8,906 nucleotides of DNA from an uncultured Angelakisella sp. (GTDB lineage: Bacteria; Bacillota; Clostridia; Oscillospirales; Ruminococcaceae), in NCBI GenBank assembly GCA_937914895.1, contig CALGIL010000395.1, positions 1 through 8,906 on the forward strand. Reading direction: 5' to 3'. The notes under the pieces are model-generated. The model did no database searches. It had not been told where the DNA came from and saw nothing but the letters and a program-made list of their open reading frames with translations. Position numbers and translations under genes: made by a program. Shown here piece by piece: positions 6,162 through 8,906 of this stretch. Each line of letters starts with the position of its first letter. Position 1 is the first letter of the stretch.

Positions 6162-6416
6162 TCACACCTCTCCTTCCCAGGGCCAGGGGGCATCCACCCA
6201 GGTCCAGCGCCCGTCGCAGGGGACGTCTTCCGCGGTCAGGGGGCCCACCTCGGCCACATACTTGGCGGCCACCATGCCGTGGATGTCTCTGCAGCGGCAG
6301 TACTGCTCCAGGGCTCTGGGGTCGGTGGGGTGCGTGTCCAGGTACAGCTTGAGGTCGTCCACCGCAAAGGACGCCGCCTGCAGCTGCCTCATCAGGGAAT
6401 CCGCGCCTCTAGCCAC
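6162..6416 (-). CDS. cotJB: Spore coat protein CotJB
   Basis: Small (84-residue) spore-coat protein that accompanies CotJA and CotJC; its biochemical role in the family is not well defined. LYLDTHPTDPRALEQY (24-39) and the C-terminal WTWVDAPWPWEGE (71-83) match CotJB. The start is taken as GTG 6416, because AAAGGGGGG lies 8 nt upstream and it gives the family's usual ~12 residues before the first conserved helix. The later ATG at 6392 would remove these and lacks a good SD, and an in-frame extension to 6608 runs through cotJA. The GTG overlaps the end of cotJA by 8 nt, implying translational coupling. Confidence 0.9.
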   Translation of the reverse strand: MARGADSLMRQLQAASFAVDDLKLYLDTHPTDPRALEQYCRCRDIHGMVAAKYVAEVGPLTAEDVPCDGRWTWVDAPWPWEGEV

Positions 6417-6636
6417 GGCAGGTTCCCCCCTTTCCCAAAAACGGCAGGACCAAATCAGGGAAGATGGTCCCGTTTGCCAAGGCTTCCTCACAGTCGAACA
6501 CATTCCCCCATGTCTGCCACGGGACATAGGCCATGGCCAGGGGGTAGGTGTCGATGGGCTCGGAGGACATTCCCACGCCGGACCGCCTCCCCATGGGCAC
6601 ACAGGCACAGGGATTCATTCCATAATTGTTTCTCAA
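6409..6636 (-). CDS. cotJA: Spore coat associated protein CotJA
   Basis: First gene of the cotJABC spore-coat operon, 75 residues. The family core is clear: PLAMAYVPWQTWGNVFD at ~32-48, then EEALANGTIFPDLVLPFLG at ~50-68. The N-terminal 30 residues are poorly conserved, as usual. The start is TTG 6636, with AAAGGAG 9 nt upstream; the first ATG at 6618 is too far from that SD. A weak -10-like CATAGGAT lies at 6670-6677 on this strand, but with no convincing -35, so control by a sporulation sigma factor is expected from the family and not demonstrated here. The gene is divergent from the ThrE-type operon. Confidence 0.9.
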   Translation of the reverse strand: MRNNYGMNPCACVPMGRRSGVGMSSEPIDTYPLAMAYVPWQTWGNVFDCEEALANGTIFPDLVLPFLGKGGTCRG

Positions 6637-6645
6637 CGCGCTGCG

Positions 6646-6652
6646 CTCCTTT
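6646..6652 (-). promoter_or_regulatory. SD site deciding the TTG start of cotJA
   Basis: AAAGGAG is 9 nt from TTG 6636 and 27 nt from the first ATG at 6618, which favours TTG initiation. Confidence 0.65.
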
Positions 6653-6720
6653 CATTAGATTTCATCCCCATCCTATGCCGCACGGCTCTGGGGCGGCACA
6701 CCCCCAAGGGCGCAAAACCG

Positions 6721-6748
6721 TTGCTTTTTCCCTAAAAATTGCTATAAT
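6721..6748 (+). promoter_or_regulatory. Sigma-A promoter of the ThrE/flavin-reductase operon
   Basis: TTGCTT (6721-6726) and a perfect TATAAT (6743-6748) are separated by 16 bp. TGC directly before TATAAT gives an extended -10. Transcription should start near 6755, about 155 nt before the first gene. Confidence 0.78.
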
Positions 6749-6754
6749 ATCCGC

Positions 6755-6909
6755 AGGGGCGCCGCAATCCTTCGTTTCAGCGGCCGGCCCGGGGCCGCGG
6801 CCCCGGGGGATGCCGCATCCACTTGGCATCTGCGGCGGCACGGCTGCAAAGCGCCCGGGGCTGTGCCCCTGGGATGAAATTTTATGACTTTGTTACCGGA
6901 GGGATGGCC
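6755..6909 (+). promoter_or_regulatory. Structured 5' leader of the ThrE-type operon (candidate cis-regulatory RNA)
   Basis: The leader holds a 20-bp perfect GC palindrome (6788-6807). It also holds two pairings that exclude each other: GATGCC 6809-6814 with GGCATC 6825-6830, and GCCGCA 6812-6817 with TGCGGC 6831-6836. A third hairpin is CCCGGGGC-TGT-GCCCC(T)GGG at 6854-6873. The SD (6898-6902) lies outside these stems. No T-box motif or recognisable known riboswitch core was seen, and no strong T-run follows a stem. A regulatory role is inference. Confidence 0.35.
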
Positions 6910-7695
6910 ATGGCGGAGGAGCGTTCCGATATGAGTCGGGACCAGCTTCTAAACAGCGCGGCGGACATTGCGGTCCTGCTGCTGGAAAACGGCGGCGAAA
7001 TCTACCGGGTGGAGGATTCCGTCCAGCGGATTTTTCGCGCCTATGGCGTGGCCGGCTGCCAGGTCTTTGTCATCCCCTCCCTCATCATCATCTCCTTTAC
7101 CGACGGGGAGGGCCACAGCCACAGCCAAATCCGGCGGATGTCCGCCCAGTCCACCGACCTGTCCCGGGTGGGCGCGGCCAACGACCTCTGCCGCCGGGTC
7201 TGCCGGGACTGCCCCGGCTATGGGCAGATCCAGCGGGACCTGGAGGCCTGCCGCCGGCTGCCGGTGTGGCCGCTGTGGGCCCAGGCGCTGGCCTGTGGCC
7301 TGGTGGGCTTCAGCTTTACCTTTATTTTCGGCGGCAATTGGTGGGACAGCGTCGGGGCAAGTCTTTGCGGCCTGGCCATCTTTCCCGTGCGGCACATGAT
7401 GATCCGCCTGCGGACCAACACCTTTTTTGTCCATCTGGCCGCCAGCTTTGCGGCGGCGGTAACCGCCCTGCTGCTGCGGTTTTGGGGGCTGGGCCAAAAC
7501 CTGGACCTGATGATCATCGGCGCCCTGATGAACCTGGTGCCGGGGCTGGCCCTGACCAGCTTTATGCGGGACATCATTGCGGGGGACCTGCTGGCGGGGA
7601 TCATCCGCTTTATCGAATCCTTTTTAATCGGCGCGGCCATCGCCCTGGGGAGCGGCTTTGCCCTTACCCTGCTGCGGCCGGTGCTGGGGGGCTGA
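6910..7695 (+). CDS. Threonine/serine exporter family protein, N-terminal-half type (ThrE/DUF1212)
   Basis: Membrane protein of the ThrE family, in which the large half carries an N-terminal cytoplasmic domain and five or so helices. From ATG 6910 it has 261 residues. LLENGGEIYRVEDSVQRI (24-41) is the family's conserved cytoplasmic motif, and PGLALTSFMRDIIAGD (211-226) is its conserved membrane-proximal motif. Hydrophobic segments lie around 120-145, 148-162, 172-192, 198-215 and 235-257. The start at 6910 is favoured by GGAGG 7 nt upstream; ATG 6904 is too close to that SD, 6934 is an alternative with its own GGAGGA, and 6823 lacks an SD. The partner half follows after 2 nt. Substrate (Thr, Ser or another small molecule) is not provable here. 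Confidence 0.9.
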   Translation: MAEERSDMSRDQLLNSAADIAVLLLENGGEIYRVEDSVQRIFRAYGVAGCQVFVIPSLIIISFTDGEGHSHSQIRRMSAQSTDLSRVGAANDLCRRVCRDCPGYGQIQRDLEACRRLPVWPLWAQALACGLVGFSFTFIFGGNWWDSVGASLCGLAIFPVRHMMIRLRTNTFFVHLAASFAAAVTALLLRFWGLGQNLDLMIIGALMNLVPGLALTSFMRDIIAGDLLAGIIRFIESFLIGAAIALGSGFALTLLRPVLGG

Positions 7696-7697
7696 CT

Positions 7698-8177
7698 ATG
7701 GATTTGTTTCGGCTGTATCTGCTGCCCTGCCTGTTTGCCTTTTTGGCCGGCGCGGCCTTTTGCTTCATCTTTAACCTCCGCGGCAGAATGCTGGTGCTGG
7801 CGCCCCTGGGCGCCGCCGTGGGCTGGCTTGTCTACCTGCTGGCCGCCCCTTTGTCCGGGGACATCTCCCGCTCCTTTGTGGCCACCCTGGCGGCGGGTCC
7901 TTTTTCTCCTTGGCTTCCCCGGGTCTGCAAGCAGCCCGCCACCGGCTTTATTCTGGTGGGGCTGCTGCCCTTTGTCCCCGGCGGGGGCATCTACTACACC
8001 ATGGAGCACTGCATCGCCGGGGAAATCGACCTATTCATCACCACCGGCATCCACACCCTGGGCGTCGCCGGGGCCCTGGCGGCGGGGGTGCTGCTGGTGT
8101 CCTCCTTTATGCGCCTGTGGGGGGCCGCCCGGCACCATTTTCGCCGTACCCTCAGCCACAAAGGAGGCAGCACATGA
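7698..8177 (+). CDS. Threonine/serine exporter family protein, C-terminal-half type (ThrE_2/DUF3815)
   Basis: Small membrane partner of the preceding protein. In Corynebacterium ThrE the two halves are one polypeptide; in many Firmicutes they are separate genes, as here. It has 159 residues with about four helices (6-26, 30-50, 84-97, 112-137). CKQPATGF (77-84) and LLPFVPGGGIYYTM (89-102) are the family signature. The ATG at 7698 is 2 nt after the upstream stop with only a G-rich SD-like run, so translation probably depends on coupling. The stop overlaps the next start as ATGA. Residues 67-74 (GPFSPWLP) contain three prolines and unusually T-ending codons where the family normally has a plain helix; see findings. 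Confidence 0.88.
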   Translation: MDLFRLYLLPCLFAFLAGAAFCFIFNLRGRMLVLAPLGAAVGWLVYLLAAPLSGDISRSFVATLAAGPFSPWLPRVCKQPATGFILVGLLPFVPGGGIYYTMEHCIAGEIDLFITTGIHTLGVAGALAAGVLLVSSFMRLWGAARHHFRRTLSHKGGST

Positions 8178-8752
8178 AAAAACAGCATTGGAAGCCCGGG
8201 GCGCTGCTGGCCCCGGTGCCCCCCACCCTGGTCACCTGCGGCACCATGGAGGCCCCGGGCATTCTGACGGTGGCCTGGACCGGCATCCTCAGCTCGGGTC
8301 CGCCCAAAACCTATATCTCCCTGCGGCCCCAGCGCCACTCCTACGGCATCATCCGGGCGCAGGGGGAGTTTATCGTCAACCTGACCACCGTCCCCCTGGT
8401 GCGGGCGGCGGACTTCTGCGGGGTGCGCTCTGGGCGGGACCTGGACAAGTTTGCAGCCATGGGGCTGACACCGGCCCCTGCCCCACCCCTTTGCTGCCCC
8501 CAGCTGGACGAAAGCCCGGTGTCCATCCTGTGCCGGGTGACCGACATCGTGCCCCTAGGCACCCACGACATGTTTTTGGCGGACATTGTGGGGGTGGAGG
8601 TGGCTGAGGAGGCCGTGGACCCCGCGGGCAAGCTGCGGCTGGACCGCTGCCAGCTGCTGGCCTACTGCCACGGCGAATATTTTGCCCTGGGCAAGCGCCT
8701 TGGGTCCTTTGGCTACTCCGTGCGCAAGAAAAAGCGGCCTCCCAAGCGGTAA
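8174..8752 (+). CDS. Flavin reductase-like (flavoredoxin-type) FMN-binding split-barrel protein
   Basis: A 192-residue cytoplasmic protein resembling the flavin reductase-like domain family (PF01613 type), which binds FMN in a split barrel and moves electrons or reduces flavin. LTVAWTGILSSGPP (31-44), YISLRPQRHSYGII (47-60) and EFIVNL (65-70) form the flavin-binding region, and the end GSFGYSVRKKK (177-187) is typical of flavoredoxin-like members. The N-terminus is short, with no signal peptide. The ATG is preceded by AAGGAGG and overlaps the ThrE_2 stop by 4 nt, so it is co-translated with the exporter. The final codons form the 5' arm of the terminator. Its electron partner and the reason for pairing with an exporter are unknown. 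Confidence 0.88.
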   Translation: MKKQHWKPGALLAPVPPTLVTCGTMEAPGILTVAWTGILSSGPPKTYISLRPQRHSYGIIRAQGEFIVNLTTVPLVRAADFCGVRSGRDLDKFAAMGLTPAPAPPLCCPQLDESPVSILCRVTDIVPLGTHDMFLADIVGVEVAEEAVDPAGKLRLDRCQLLAYCHGEYFALGKRLGSFGYSVRKKKRPPKR

Positions 8753-8800
8753 GGGCCTGTGGGGGCCGGCTTTGCCGCTTTGGGGGCCGCTTCTTTTTTT
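8732..8800. terminator. Long bidirectional terminator overlapping the flavin-reductase stop
   Basis: Arms 8732-8754 and 8770-8792 pair over 23 positions with one mismatch (C8743/T8781) and a few G-U pairs. On the plus strand TTCTTTTTTT follows (8791-8800). On the minus strand the arm is followed by TTTTTCTT (complement of 8726-8733), so it can also terminate the convergent gene ending at 8804. The 5' arm covers the last six codons plus the stop. Confidence 0.85.
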
Positions 8801-8803
8801 AGG

Positions 8804-8906
8804 CTATTCGTATTTTTTCCCTGCCGCATAAATGGGGATGAACATGCTGAAGACCGCGCCCAGGGTAAACACCAGCCGGCCTTTTTCCCAAAGTGCCGGA
8901 GAAATC
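8804..8906 (-). CDS. C-terminal end of an unidentified membrane protein (partial)
   Basis: The minus strand is open from the window edge to a TAG at 8804-8806 and encodes about 33 residues. They begin ISPALWEKGRLVF, contain a hydrophobic helix (LVFTLGAVFSMFIPIYAA), and end in the charged GKKYE. Third-position GC and the shared convergent terminator support it being real. The start lies beyond the window and I do not recognise the family. It does not appear related to the neighbouring operon. Confidence 0.6.
   Translation of the reverse strand, partial: ISPALWEKGRLVFTLGAVFSMFIPIYAAGKKYE

Noticed and set aside
6670..6677. CATAGGAT as a sporulation sigma-factor -10 for cotJA
   Set aside because: The position fits but no matching -35 element is visible at the right spacing, so it was not listed as a promoter.
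6788..6807. 20-bp GC palindrome as a terminator
   Set aside because: No T-run follows on either strand, and it lies downstream of a good promoter within the leader.
5373..6887. 504-codon plus-strand open frame across the cotJ operon
   Set aside because: It spans three real minus-strand cotJ genes, two intergenic regions, a promoter and a terminator; no domain is visible.
1..8906. CRISPR array, insertion sequence, tRNA or rRNA
   Set aside because: No regularly spaced repeats, transposase-like frames, terminal inverted repeats or RNA-gene signatures were seen.

Overview
The window comes from a GC-rich genome with short, tightly packed operons, strong Shine-Dalgarno (SD) sites and GTG/TTG starts. 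It carries a cotJABC spore-coat operon, a LevR-type PTS activator with a sigma-54 promoter, and a split ThrE exporter. Together these suggest a spore-forming, GC-rich Firmicute of the Oscillospiraceae type (Flavonifractor/Lawsonibacter-like). The taxonomic call is inference; no rRNA or marker gene is present.

Layout. (1) 1-5379, minus strand: a sugar uptake and catabolism operon. In transcription order it holds a sigma-54 (-24/-12) promoter, an MFS permease, a class II ketose-bisphosphate aldolase, mannose-family PTS IIA, IIB, IIC and IID, and then the N-terminal 154 residues of a LevR-like sigma-54 activator that runs off the left edge. The aldolase, PTS genes and activator recall the levDEFG/levR arrangement of Bacillus subtilis, with the aldolase and MFS genes added in front. 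The ~200 bp upstream of the promoter contain a perfect 9-bp inverted repeat and a 10-bp direct repeat that could be activator sites. (2) 5514-6652, minus strand: cotJA-cotJB-cotJC, overlapping or tightly spaced, ending in a terminator. (3) 6721-8800, plus strand: a sigma-A promoter, a ~155-nt structured leader, the two halves of a ThrE-type amino-acid exporter, and a flavin-reductase-like protein coupled by an ATGA overlap. This unit ends in a long hairpin terminator that begins inside the last codons. (4) 8804-8906, minus strand: the C-terminal end of an unidentified membrane protein, convergent with region 3 and sharing its terminator.

How it works together (inference): the PTS would import and phosphorylate a hexose, ketose or amino sugar, the aldolase would split a derived ketose bisphosphate, and the LevR-like protein would sense PTS flux and switch on the sigma-54 promoter. 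No kinase, isomerase or deacetylase is visible, so the sugar cannot be named. I see no CRISPR array, mobile element, tRNA or rRNA. Most of the window is recognisable biology. The points most worth a second look are the sigma-54 control region, a shared EE-x-FFA tail on IIA and IIC, an altered phosphate-loop motif in the aldolase, and the exporter leader.
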